Shown: in pieces, positions 25,710 through 33,454 of the stretch | Layout: the number at the start of each line of letters is the position of its first letter | How positions within the stretch are numbered: the first letter of the stretch is position 1 | Source: Labrenzia sp. OB1 | GTDB lineage: Bacteria; Pseudomonadota; Alphaproteobacteria; Rhizobiales; Stappiaceae | Direction: 5' to 3' | NCBI RefSeq assembly: GCF_001624695.1 | Contig: NZ_JSEP01000020.1 | Span: 38,529 to 102,528, forward strand | Length of the DNA: 64,000 nt | Translations under genes and position numbers: made by a program | Notes under the pieces: model-generated | Told to the model about the DNA's origin: nothing | The model's input: the letters and a program-made list of their open reading frames with translations, nothing else | Database searches by the model: none

Positions 25710-28391
25710 ATGACAGATAACAACAAGACCACCCGGACCACTTGTCCCTATTGCGGTGTCGGCTGTGGCGTGCTCGCCACCCGGCGCGAGGACGGGACAG
25801 TTAGCGTTGCAGGTGATCCTCATCACCCGGCCAATTTCGGCCGGCTTTGTTCCAAGGGCTCGGCGCTGGGAGAAACCCTCTCGCTCGACGACCGGCTGCT
25901 CTATCCGGAAGTTGCCGGAAGGCGCAGCGACTGGGACACGGCACTGCACCTTGTCGCCGGAAAGTTCACCGAGGCGATCCGCGATCATGGTCCCGACAGC
26001 GTCGCGTTCTACGTGTCGGGGCAGATCCTGACCGAAGACTATTACATCGCCAACAAGCTGATGAAAGGGTTCATCGGCTCGGCCAATATCGATACCAACT
26101 CCCGGCTTTGCATGGCCTCGTCCGTTGCCGGACACAGGCGCGCCTTCGGCACCGATACGGTGCCGGGAACCTACGAGGATCTGGAACTGGCCGATCTGGT
26201 GGTTCTGGTCGGTTCCAACCTGGCCTGGTGCCATCCGGTTCTCTTCCAGCGGCTCGAAGCCGCCAAGGCATCAAATCCTGCGTTGCGGGTCGTGGTCATC
26301 GATCCGCGCCGGACGGCGACCTGCGCCATCGCCGATCTGCATCTTGCGCTCAAGCCGGACACGGATGTTGCCCTGTTTAACGGTCTGCTGAGTTTTCTCG
26401 CTGAGTCGGATGCCACTAACAAACTTTATATCAATAGCTTCACGAAAGGTTTTCATAAAACACTTGAGCTTGCCGGATCTTGCGAAATTGGCGCCATCGC
26501 CGAGGCAACAGGTCTGGAGCGGCGGGATATCGCCCTGTTCTACAAGATGGTCGCGCGGACGGAAAAGACGGTGACCGTCTACAGCCAGGGCGTCAACCAG
26601 TCGGTGACCGGAACGGACAAGGTCAACGCCATCATCAACACCCATCTGGCGACGGGACGGATTGGCAAACCGGGAATGGGGCCGTTTTCGGTCACCGGTC
26701 AGCCGAACGCCATGGGCGGCCGCGAAGTCGGCGGTCTCGCCAATATGCTTGCCGGCCACATGGAATTGGACAATCCCCATCATCGCCGGCTCGTGAAGGA
26801 CTTCTGGCAAAGCCCGGTGGTCGCGGAAAAGCCTGGGCTCAAGGCCGTCGATCTTTTCAAGGCGGTCGGGGCGGGCAAAATCAAGGCGTTGTGGATCATG
26901 GCGACCAGCCCGGTGGACAGCTTGCCCGATGCCGACAGCGTCGCCGATGCACTGAGAGACTGCCCGTTCGTGGTGGTCTCGGAAGTGACCCGGAACGCCG
27001 ATACGGTGCCTTTCGCCGATGTCCTGCTGCCGGCTGCGGCCTGGGGGGAGAAGGACGGCACGGTGACCAATTCCGAGCGCCGGATTTCGCGGCAGAAGGC
27101 GTTTCTGGATCTGCCGGGCGAAGCTCGCCCGGACTGGTGGCAGATGAGCGAAGTGGCGCGGAAAATGGGGTTCGGCGAGGCATTTTCCCATGACAGCGCG
27201 GCCAGTATTTTCCGCGAACATGCAGCGCTGTCCGATCACCGTAATGGCGGTAGCCGGGATTTCGACATCGGTGCCTACAAGGATGTCTCCGATACGCATT
27301 ACGACAGCCTGTTGCCTTTCCAGTGGCCGCAGTCAGCGGGGACCTCTGCAGCGGATACACGGTTTTTCGCCAATGGCGGTTTCTTTACCGAAGGACGGAA
27401 GGGTCGTTTCGTTCCGGTCGTGTTTCAGGCGCCCCGCAAGCGGGAACGGGCATACCCGTTTATCCTGAACACCGGCCGCATTCGTGACCAGTGGCACACG
27501 ATGACCCGCACCGCCAAGACCGGCCGGTTGATGTCCCACATCGCCGAACCGTTCGCTGAAATTCATCCCGACGACGCCGACAGGCTCGGGATCGCCGCCG
27601 CGGATCTTGTCGAGGTGAAAAGCCCGCAAGGCTCTGTCCTTGTGCGGGCGCTGGTCACGTCACGGGTACGTTGCGGCGAAGTCTATGTGCCGATGCACTG
27701 GACCGACCAGTTCGCCTCGCGTGCCCGGATCGACGCGGTGGTCGCGCCCGAAACCGATCCGCATTCCGGTCAGCCGGGATCGAAATTCACACCGGTCGCC
27801 GTCTCCAGAATGCCGATGATCTGGTTCGGATTCGCGGTTCTGAAAGAACGCCCGGCGGAGATCAGGTCTGACTACTGGGCGATCGCGCCGATTGAGGGTG
27901 GATACCGGCTGGAGTTCGCGGGCCGGAACAGGGTGGATTTTCAGGCTGTCTCGGCTTCGCTTGGATCCTTCGGCGAGGACCGGATCTGCATCGAGGATGC
28001 GGCGGCGGGCCTGAGCCGGCAGGCCTACTGGAATGACGGTCTCCTGCAAGCGGCATTCTTCTTTTCAGCAGGGCCGGTCGAGGTCTCGCGGCAGTGGGCC
28101 TGCGGGCTGCTTGCCGCCGCGCCGGATCGCAAGGACTTGCGCTCGCAGATCCTCGCCGGGCGTGCGCCGGCGGACCGGCCGGATTGCGGGGCGATTGTCT
28201 GTTCCTGCTTTCAGGTTGGCTGCAACCAGATCACTGAAGCTGCCCGATGCGGCGCTGATAGCGTCATGGCCATCGGCGAAACTCTGCAGGCCGGAACCAA
28301 TTGCGGCTCCTGCCGCTCGGAAATCCAGACGCTTCTCGACGACATCGCAAAGGAAAACGTCAATGACACCGACATCGCGCAAGCCGGTTGA
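25710..28391 (+). CDS. nasA: Assimilatory nitrate reductase catalytic subunit
   Basis: The 893-residue molybdoenzyme reduces nitrate to nitrite in the cytosol. The N-terminus binds a 4Fe-4S cluster (TTCPYCGVGCGV), followed by the molybdopterin-binding core (MASSVAGHRRAFGTD, GMGPFSVTGQPNAMGGREVGG) and the C-terminal molydopterin dinucleotide domain (NTGRIRDQWHTMTRT). The last 60 residues form a BFD-like 2Fe-2S domain (CSCFQVGCNQITEA and TNCGSCRSEI), which supplies electrons, as in many NasA proteins. No signal peptide is present. The start ATG at 25710 has GGGAGGG upstream. cysG starts inside its last codons. Confidence 0.95.
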   Translation: MTDNNKTTRTTCPYCGVGCGVLATRREDGTVSVAGDPHHPANFGRLCSKGSALGETLSLDDRLLYPEVAGRRSDWDTALHLVAGKFTEAIRDHGPDSVAFYVSGQILTEDYYIANKLMKGFIGSANIDTNSRLCMASSVAGHRRAFGTDTVPGTYEDLELADLVVLVGSNLAWCHPVLFQRLEAAKASNPALRVVVIDPRRTATCAIADLHLALKPDTDVALFNGLLSFLAESDATNKLYINSFTKGFHKTLELAGSCEIGAIAEATGLERRDIALFYKMVARTEKTVTVYSQGVNQSVTGTDKVNAIINTHLATGRIGKPGMGPFSVTGQPNAMGGREVGGLANMLAGHMELDNPHHRRLVKDFWQSPVVAEKPGLKAVDLFKAVGAGKIKALWIMATSPVDSLPDADSVADALRDCPFVVVSEVTRNADTVPFADVLLPAAAWGEKDGTVTNSERRISRQKAFLDLPGEARPDWWQMSEVARKMGFGEAFSHDSAASIFREHAALSDHRNGGSRDFDIGAYKDVSDTHYDSLLPFQWPQSAGTSAADTRFFANGGFFTEGRKGRFVPVVFQAPRKRERAYPFILNTGRIRDQWHTMTRTAKTGRLMSHIAEPFAEIHPDDADRLGIAAADLVEVKSPQGSVLVRALVTSRVRCGEVYVPMHWTDQFASRARIDAVVAPETDPHSGQPGSKFTPVAVSRMPMIWFGFAVLKERPAEIRSDYWAIAPIEGGYRLEFAGRNRVDFQAVSASLGSFGEDRICIEDAAAGLSRQAYWNDGLLQAAFFFSAGPVEVSRQWACGLLAAAPDRKDLRSQILAGRAPADRPDCGAIVCSCFQVGCNQITEAARCGADSVMAIGETLQAGTNCGSCRSEIQTLLDDIAKENVNDTDIAQAG

Positions 28392-29868
28392 GGTTAAAAG
28401 CCGACGCCGTCCGGCGCATGTCGGCGCGCTGGCCAGTCTGCCCCTGTTCTTCCCGCTCCAGGGCCGCAAGGTCGTGCTTGCGGGGGGGACGGAAGCGGCT
28501 GCCTGGAAAGCCGAGCTTCTGGCCGCAGCGGGTGCCGAGGTTCATGTCTATGCCGTGGACCTGGAGCCTTCTTTCTCCGCTCTGCTGGTGTCAGGCAGCC
28601 CGGCTGGCCGGTTGCTGCATCACGCAAGGCCGTGGACACCAGCGAGTTTTCGCGGAGCGGCGCTCGCGATCGCCGACGCGCAGAGTGACGACGAAGCCGA
28701 GGCGTTCGTTCATGCCGCGCGGCACTCGGGTGTGCCGGTCAACGTGATCGACAATCCTCCTTTTTGCGACTTCCAGTTCGGCTCCATCGTCAACCGGTCA
28801 CCGGTGGTGATCGGCATCTCGACCAACGGGGTCGCGCCGATCCTGGGGCAGGCGATCAGAAGACGCATCGAGACGTTGCTGCCGCAATCCTTGCAGAGCT
28901 GGGCCGGACTTGCGGGCAGAGTGCGGGGCAGGGCGCTTTCCTTGCTGAGCGCGGGCCCGGAACGGCGTCGCTTCTGGGAGCGTTTCTCGGACCTTGCCTT
29001 TTCGGGTCAGGATGCGCCCGAGGAGAGTGCAGAGCTGGAGGCCTCGCTTCTTGGCGAAGCAAGGGCGAGCGATGTGGGTCGTGTGACGCTGGTCGGGGCG
29101 GGGCCCGGCGATGCGGAATATCTGACGCTGAAGGCGGTCAGGGCACTGCAGGCGGCCGATGTGATCCTGTTTGACGATCTGGTGGACGATGCGGTTCTTG
29201 AGCTGGCTCGCCGGGAAGCCAAGCGGCTTCTGGTCGGCAAACGCGGCGGACGGGAAAGCTGCCGCCAGGAAGATATCAACGCCATGATGGTGCGTCTTGC
29301 GCGCCAGGGCAAACATGTGGTGCGGCTGAAATCCGGCGATCCGATGGTCTTTGGGCGGGGCGGTGAAGAGCTTGACCGGCTGGCCGGTGAAGGCATTGCC
29401 GTCAGCGTGGTCCCGGGCATCACGGCGGCCTCCGCCATGGCGGCGCGTCTCGGGATATCCCTGACGCACAGGGATCACGCCCAGTCCGTCCGGTTCGTCA
29501 CCGGCCACGGCCGCCATGGCGACCTGCCGGACACGGCCGACTGGCACGGTCTGACCGACCCTGCAACGACGACCGTATTCTACATGGGCGCGCGTATGGC
29601 GGGAAAGATCAGCGCGAAACTGATTTCAGAAGGCATGTCAGCGGACATGCCCGTGGTCGCGGTTGCCGCTGTCTCGCGGCAGCGCGAACGCAAGTGGTTC
29701 GGCACTCTGGTCGAGCTTGCAGCCGGTGTTGACGGGTTGGGGCTGGAAGATCCGGTTCTTATCGGCGTGGGAAGTGTCTTTCGGGAGAATTCGTCCCGAA
29801 AGGAGGCCGGATCGCCTGAAATCGTGAGAGAAGAAGCCTGCCGGACGCAAGTCGCTGTCAGCTTGTAA
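28363..29868 (+). CDS. cysG: Siroheme synthase CysG
   Basis: The 501-residue protein makes siroheme, the cofactor NirB needs. The N-terminal precorrin-2 dehydrogenase/ferrochelatase half (about 1-210) begins LPLFFPLQGRKVVLAGG; the usual GGG nucleotide loop is AGGTEAAAWKAE, slightly divergent. The C-terminal uroporphyrinogen-III methyltransferase half starts near residue 239 with VTLVGAGPGDAEYLTLKAVR and has RLKSGDPMVFGRGGEE. The ATG at 28363 (AAGGAAA upstream) overlaps nasA by 29 nt; longer open frames upstream are shadows of nasA. It is the last gene of the nitrate operon. Confidence 0.94.
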   Translation: MTPTSRKPVEVKSRRRPAHVGALASLPLFFPLQGRKVVLAGGTEAAAWKAELLAAAGAEVHVYAVDLEPSFSALLVSGSPAGRLLHHARPWTPASFRGAALAIADAQSDDEAEAFVHAARHSGVPVNVIDNPPFCDFQFGSIVNRSPVVIGISTNGVAPILGQAIRRRIETLLPQSLQSWAGLAGRVRGRALSLLSAGPERRRFWERFSDLAFSGQDAPEESAELEASLLGEARASDVGRVTLVGAGPGDAEYLTLKAVRALQAADVILFDDLVDDAVLELARREAKRLLVGKRGGRESCRQEDINAMMVRLARQGKHVVRLKSGDPMVFGRGGEELDRLAGEGIAVSVVPGITAASAMAARLGISLTHRDHAQSVRFVTGHGRHGDLPDTADWHGLTDPATTTVFYMGARMAGKISAKLISEGMSADMPVVAVAAVSRQRERKWFGTLVELAAGVDGLGLEDPVLIGVGSVFRENSSRKEAGSPEIVREEACRTQVAVSL

Positions 29869-29949
29869 TCGCGCAATGCAGCAAGGGCTTGGCAAATCAA
29901 CAGGAATTTGGTTTGTTGAGCTGACGCCTTATCGATTGGCCCTGTTTGA

Positions 29950-30639
29950 ATGAACCGCTCCGAACAAATCTGTTCCGCGTTGAGATCCGCTATTCTCGAA
30001 CGCGCCCTGATGCCCGGCATGAAACTGCCGGAAGACTCGCTGGGCGAGCGTTTCGGCGCCAGCCGGACAATCGTGCGCCAGGCGCTGGAGCGGCTGGCGG
30101 CGGAAGGGCTCGTGGAACTCAGACGGAACCGTGGTGCTGTGGTCGCAACCCCGAGCCTGGAGGAAGCCCGCGATCTCTTCGACCTGCGCTCCCAGATCGA
30201 GGACCTTGTGGTCAGCCGGCTGATCGCGAACCTCTCCGAAAGAAAACTGGAGGCGCTGAAGGCGCATCTGGACAAGGAAATCGCTGCCGAGAACGGCCCG
30301 GAGCCAGTGTCCATCCGTCTTGCCACGGAATTTCATATCCTGATGGCGCAATTGACCGAAAGCCCTGTTCTGATCCGCTACGTGGAAGACGTCGGCTATC
30401 GCTGCGGTTTGACGCTGGCGCTCTATTCGCGGCCCCATTCCACGGATTGCGGCATTCAGGAGCATCGCGAGATCATCGAGGCTCTTTCCAGGGGCGATGC
30501 AACGCGGGCGCGCGAACTGATGCGCCATCATCTGGGAGCGGTTGCCGACCGCGCTCTTATCAAGGCGGAAGGAGAAGGCCAGACCTTCTATCTCGATGCG
30601 CTTGAGCCCTATGTAAGAGCCGTGCGCGGTAACGACTGA
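29950..30639 (+). CDS. GntR-family transcriptional regulator (FCD type)
   Basis: The 229-residue protein has a winged helix-turn-helix (LGERFGASRTIVRQALERLA, then LVELRRNRGAVVA) and a C-terminal FCD ligand domain. The metal-binding His residues of that domain are recognisable in EFHILMAQL, EHREIIEAL and MRHHL. Proteins of this group are usually repressors that respond to organic acids or amides. It lies 81 nt after cysG and converges with the NTF2-like gene. Three regularly spaced palindromes some 500 nt downstream are candidate operators, but binding is inference. Confidence 0.88.
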   Translation: MNRSEQICSALRSAILERALMPGMKLPEDSLGERFGASRTIVRQALERLAAEGLVELRRNRGAVVATPSLEEARDLFDLRSQIEDLVVSRLIANLSERKLEALKAHLDKEIAAENGPEPVSIRLATEFHILMAQLTESPVLIRYVEDVGYRCGLTLALYSRPHSTDCGIQEHREIIEALSRGDATRARELMRHHLGAVADRALIKAEGEGQTFYLDALEPYVRAVRGND

Positions 30640-30646
30640 AATAGGG

Positions 30647-31063
30647 TCAGGCGTCGATGCCCTTGCGCGTCAGGATCCGTTCCGCGCTGTCGTTCCAGAC
30701 ATCCATTTTGGTGATCTTGCCGCCCCGCACCTCGAACCGGTCCACATACCGGTTGCCCTTGAAAGAAGTCCCGTCAGGCCATTCTCCGTAGAGCGTGCCC
30801 ACGGAGTAAACGACCACATCGTCCGCGCCAGTGGCGACATCGAACCGGTCCATCTTTTTCTTCACCCACTTGTAGCGTCCGGCGTTGAATCCCGTCGGCC
30901 CCGAAGGATGGTCGAATATTCGGCCGCCGGTAAAGGTGATGACCACGTCCTCGGCCATGAAGGTCGCGGCAAGATCCGGATCGGGCTTCATGGAGGCATC
31001 GAGAAAATTCCGGACGATCCGGGCTTCGGCCGGAAGGGTGTCTGTGTCGTCTTGTTCGGGCAT
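30647..31063 (-). CDS. NTF2-like (SnoaL-type) protein
   Basis: The 138-residue protein fits the cone-shaped NTF2/SnoaL fold: ARIVRNFLDASMKPDPDLAATF, then EDVVITFTGG, and VDRFEVRGGKITKMDVWND at the end. Members act as small isomerases, cyclases or ligand binders, and the substrate is unknown. The ATG at 31061-31063 (MPEQDDTD) is preferred; the frame continues to 31207 through the operator palindromes, which argues against that longer start. It is transcribed towards the GntR gene and away from the ABC transporter. Confidence 0.75.
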   Translation of the reverse strand: MPEQDDTDTLPAEARIVRNFLDASMKPDPDLAATFMAEDVVITFTGGRIFDHPSGPTGFNAGRYKWVKKKMDRFDVATGADDVVVYSVGTLYGEWPDGTSFKGNRYVDRFEVRGGKITKMDVWNDSAERILTRKGIDA

Positions 31064-31116
31064 CGACTTTGTCCTTGGCGGAGGGGGAGTAGGGTGATCA
31101 TAAGGGACACCGGAGA

Positions 31117-31157
31117 ATTTGCATGCGAATTTTGTATGCAAATATTGCATGCAATTT
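31117..31157. promoter_or_regulatory. Three tandem palindromes phased by 13 bp
   Basis: Three related palindromes centre at 31123/31124 (TTTGCATGCGAA), 31136/31137 (TTTGTATGCAAA) and 31149/31150 (ATTGCATGCAAT, a perfect 12-bp palindrome), exactly 13 bp apart. The core TTGCATGCAA type is like operators of GntR/FCD regulators. They lie between the start of the NTF2-like gene and the sigma-54 promoter of the transporter operon. The GntR protein encoded close by is the natural candidate to bind them. Confidence 0.68.
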
Positions 31158-31235
31158 GTGCGATGACTTGGAGTCTGGGTGGGTGATTTATGGTCCTTTT
31201 CTGTCAAATTATTGAAAAATATAAATTTTTAATTT

Positions 31236-31252
31236 CTGGCACAGCACTTGCG
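31236..31252 (+). promoter_or_regulatory. Sigma-54 promoter of the HAAT transporter operon
   Basis: CTGGCACAGCACTTGCG matches the sigma-54 consensus YTGGCACGrNNNTTGCW at every position of both core elements, with only the single G after CAC and the last W different. Transcription should begin near 31263, leaving a leader of about 40 nt before the binding-protein gene. It implies expression under nitrogen limitation or another enhancer-protein signal. Confidence 0.82.
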
Positions 31253-31301
31253 GGAGAAGCTTCGTTCGGACGTGTCGTCCGGAAGACCAGAGGAGTCTCA
31301 T

Positions 31302-32489
31302 ATGAAATCCACACGCATTTTTCCGAAGGTGACACGCCGCGTTCTGATGTCGGGTGTCGTTGGCCTTGCGGTCCTGACGGGGCTTCCAGCCTTTGCAGAA
31401 GACACGATCAAGATCGGTCTTGTCGCCGCGTTGAGCGGCCAGTCGGCCAAGTCCGGTCAGGCGATCACCCGGGGGCTCACGATTGCCATCGACGAAATCA
31501 ATGAAAAGGGTGGCGTTCTGGGCAAGCCGCTCGAACTTGTCAGCCGCGACGACGAAAGCAATCCCGGCAAGGGACTTGTCGCCGCCCGTGAACTCGTGCA
31601 GCGCGAAGGCGTGGCCGCACTGATCGGCGGTCTCGATACGCCGGTGTCCTTCGCGATCGTTCCTTTCGCCAACCAGTCGAAGGTGCCGTTCGTCGGCCCC
31701 TGGGCCGCCGGAACCGGCATCACCAAGAACGGTGCCGAGGAAAACTATATTTTCCGCGTTTCCGCCGTCGATGAATATGTCGACGAAGCCATCACCGAAT
31801 ATCTCATCTCGAACTACGGCTCCAAGAAGCCGGGCATGATCCTCATCAACAATCCCTGGGGTGAATCCAACGAGAAGGGCCTTCTCAAGGCGCTGGAAAA
31901 GCGCGGCATGGAGCATGCCGGTATCGAAAAATTCGAATCCAACGACGTTGATGTCGTGCCGCAGCTGACAAGGCTCAAGGAAAACGGCGCCGACGGCCTC
32001 TTCGTGGTGGCCAATGTCGCGCCGACCGCGCAGGTGGTCAAATCCCTCGACCGGATGGGCTGGGAAGTCCCCATGGCCTCGCATTGGGGACCGTCCGGTG
32101 GCCGCTTCACCGAACTGGCAGGCAAGAGTGGTGAAAAACTGCACTTCATTCAGACCTACCTGTTCAGCGAAGGGGACCCGAAGGGGGAAGCGATGTTCGC
32201 CAAGCTTCAGGAAGCCTTTCCGGAAATCGAGACCATGGCCGACGTGACACCCGCGACGGGGATCGCGAATGCATATGACGCCATGCTGCTTCTCGCGGCG
32301 GCAATCGACAAGGCCGGATCCACGGACGGACCGGCGATCCGCCAGGCGATGTACGACATCGAAAACATCGAGGGATTGATCAAGACCTATACCGATCCTT
32401 TCTCACCTGAGGATCAGGACGCGATTGCGCCGGAGGACTACGTCTTCGCGCATTTCGTCGAAGGTGAAATCGTTCCAATCAAGAAGTGA
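31302..32489 (+). CDS. HAAT-type ABC transporter substrate-binding protein (LivK-like)
   Basis: The 395-residue periplasmic protein has a signal peptide (RRVLMSGVVGLAVLTGLPAFA) and a type I ligand-binding fold: KIGLVAALSGQSAKSGQAI, ALIGGLDTPVSFAIVPFA, and a C-terminal GIANAYDAMLLLAAAI. It belongs to the hydrophobic amino acid/amide/urea transporter family. The ATG at 31302 has AGAGGAG upstream; the frame open from 31248 overlaps the promoter. The ligand is unknown, but sigma-54 control and the amidohydrolase at the end of the operon point to a nitrogen compound. A long hairpin follows its stop. Confidence 0.9.
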   Translation: MKSTRIFPKVTRRVLMSGVVGLAVLTGLPAFAEDTIKIGLVAALSGQSAKSGQAITRGLTIAIDEINEKGGVLGKPLELVSRDDESNPGKGLVAARELVQREGVAALIGGLDTPVSFAIVPFANQSKVPFVGPWAAGTGITKNGAEENYIFRVSAVDEYVDEAITEYLISNYGSKKPGMILINNPWGESNEKGLLKALEKRGMEHAGIEKFESNDVDVVPQLTRLKENGADGLFVVANVAPTAQVVKSLDRMGWEVPMASHWGPSGGRFTELAGKSGEKLHFIQTYLFSEGDPKGEAMFAKLQEAFPEIETMADVTPATGIANAYDAMLLLAAAIDKAGSTDGPAIRQAMYDIENIEGLIKTYTDPFSPEDQDAIAPEDYVFAHFVEGEIVPIKK

Positions 32490-32493
32490 TGCC

Positions 32494-32525
32494 GGCGCCT
32501 CCCGCAGAGATCTGCGGGAGGCGCC
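32494..32525 (+). promoter_or_regulatory. Perfect 15-bp intercistronic hairpin
   Basis: GGCGCCTCCCGCAGA (32494-32508) is followed after 2 nt by its perfect reverse complement (32511-32525) and then CTTTCTCC. It begins 4 nt after the binding-protein stop and 47 nt before the permease start. It is likely a read-through terminator or message stabiliser that sets subunit ratios. Confidence 0.8.
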
Positions 32526-32572
32526 CTTTCTCCAGGGGCACGGTTCCCCTTACCAATTCCCAGGAAACGCCC

Positions 32573-33448
32573 ATGACCCTCTTGATTGCCGCACTTGTGA
32601 CCGGCATCGGCCTTGGAAGCATGTATGGCCTGATCGCCCTCGGCTTCCAGATCACCTATTCCGTTTCGTCCACGGTCAACTTCGCCCAGGGCAGCGTGGT
32701 CATGCTCGGAGCCGTTCTCGGTTACGTCTTTACCGAGCGTCTGCAGATCAACTGGTTACTTGCCTATCCGCTGGCGATCCTGTGCTGCGGTCTCTTCGGC
32801 ATTCTGGTGGAAATGCTTCTGGTGCGGCCTTTCGTGGAGCGCAAGTCGGAAGCGTGGCTGATGGCCACTGTCGCCGGAGGCATTTTTCTGGACAATGCCG
32901 TCCTTTTTTCCTTCGGTAACGAACCCCGCTCGCTGTCGTCGCCACTGGTGCAGTCGGCATGGCAATTCGCCGGAACGGGCGTCTACCCGCAGCAACTGCT
33001 GATCCCGCTGGCGTCGGTTGGCGTTGCGCTGGCGCTGCATTTTCTTTTCCGCAAAACCCTGCAGGGCAGGGCGCTGCTCGCCGTGGTCCAGAACACCCAT
33101 GCGGCCCGCCTCATGGGCATCAACACGACGCTGATGGTATCCGGCTCTTTTGCTATTTCCGCCATGCTTGCAGGCTGCGCGGGATTGCTGATCGCACCGC
33201 TTTTTTCCGTCCATTCGGACATGGGAACCCTGTTCGGTCTGAAGGCCTTCGCGGTCGCGATCCTCGGCGGCATGACCTCCGCATCGGGCGTCATGCTGGC
33301 GGGTTTCATCTTCGGCGTCACGGAAGCCCTGGTGACCGCCTATCTCGGGTCGTCATCCACCTACGTTGTTGTTTTCGGCCTCGTCATCCTGGCGTTGACC
33401 TTGAAGCCGGACGGGCTTTTCGGGCGTCCCGCGGTCCAGAAAGTCTGA
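32573..33448 (+). CDS. HAAT-type ABC transporter permease (LivH-like)
   Basis: The 291-residue inner-membrane permease starts TLLIAALVTGIGLGSMYGLI and has FQITYSVSSTVNFAQGSVVM, the LivH hallmark region, plus LMGINTTLMVSGSFAISAML and LKAFAVAILGGMTSASGVML near the coupling loop. About eight membrane segments are visible. The ATG at 32573 (AGGAAA upstream) is preferred to the open frame from 32486, which spans the hairpin. It is 6 nt before the fused permease-ATPase gene. Confidence 0.91.
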   Translation: MTLLIAALVTGIGLGSMYGLIALGFQITYSVSSTVNFAQGSVVMLGAVLGYVFTERLQINWLLAYPLAILCCGLFGILVEMLLVRPFVERKSEAWLMATVAGGIFLDNAVLFSFGNEPRSLSSPLVQSAWQFAGTGVYPQQLLIPLASVGVALALHFLFRKTLQGRALLAVVQNTHAARLMGINTTLMVSGSFAISAMLAGCAGLLIAPLFSVHSDMGTLFGLKAFAVAILGGMTSASGVMLAGFIFGVTEALVTAYLGSSSTYVVVFGLVILALTLKPDGLFGRPAVQKV

Positions 33449-33454
33449 GGTTCC

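Noticed and set aside
28033..28362. Upstream extension of the cysG frame
   Set aside because: It overlaps the end of nasA out of frame and lacks the known CysG start; the ATG at 28363 has a ribosome-binding site.
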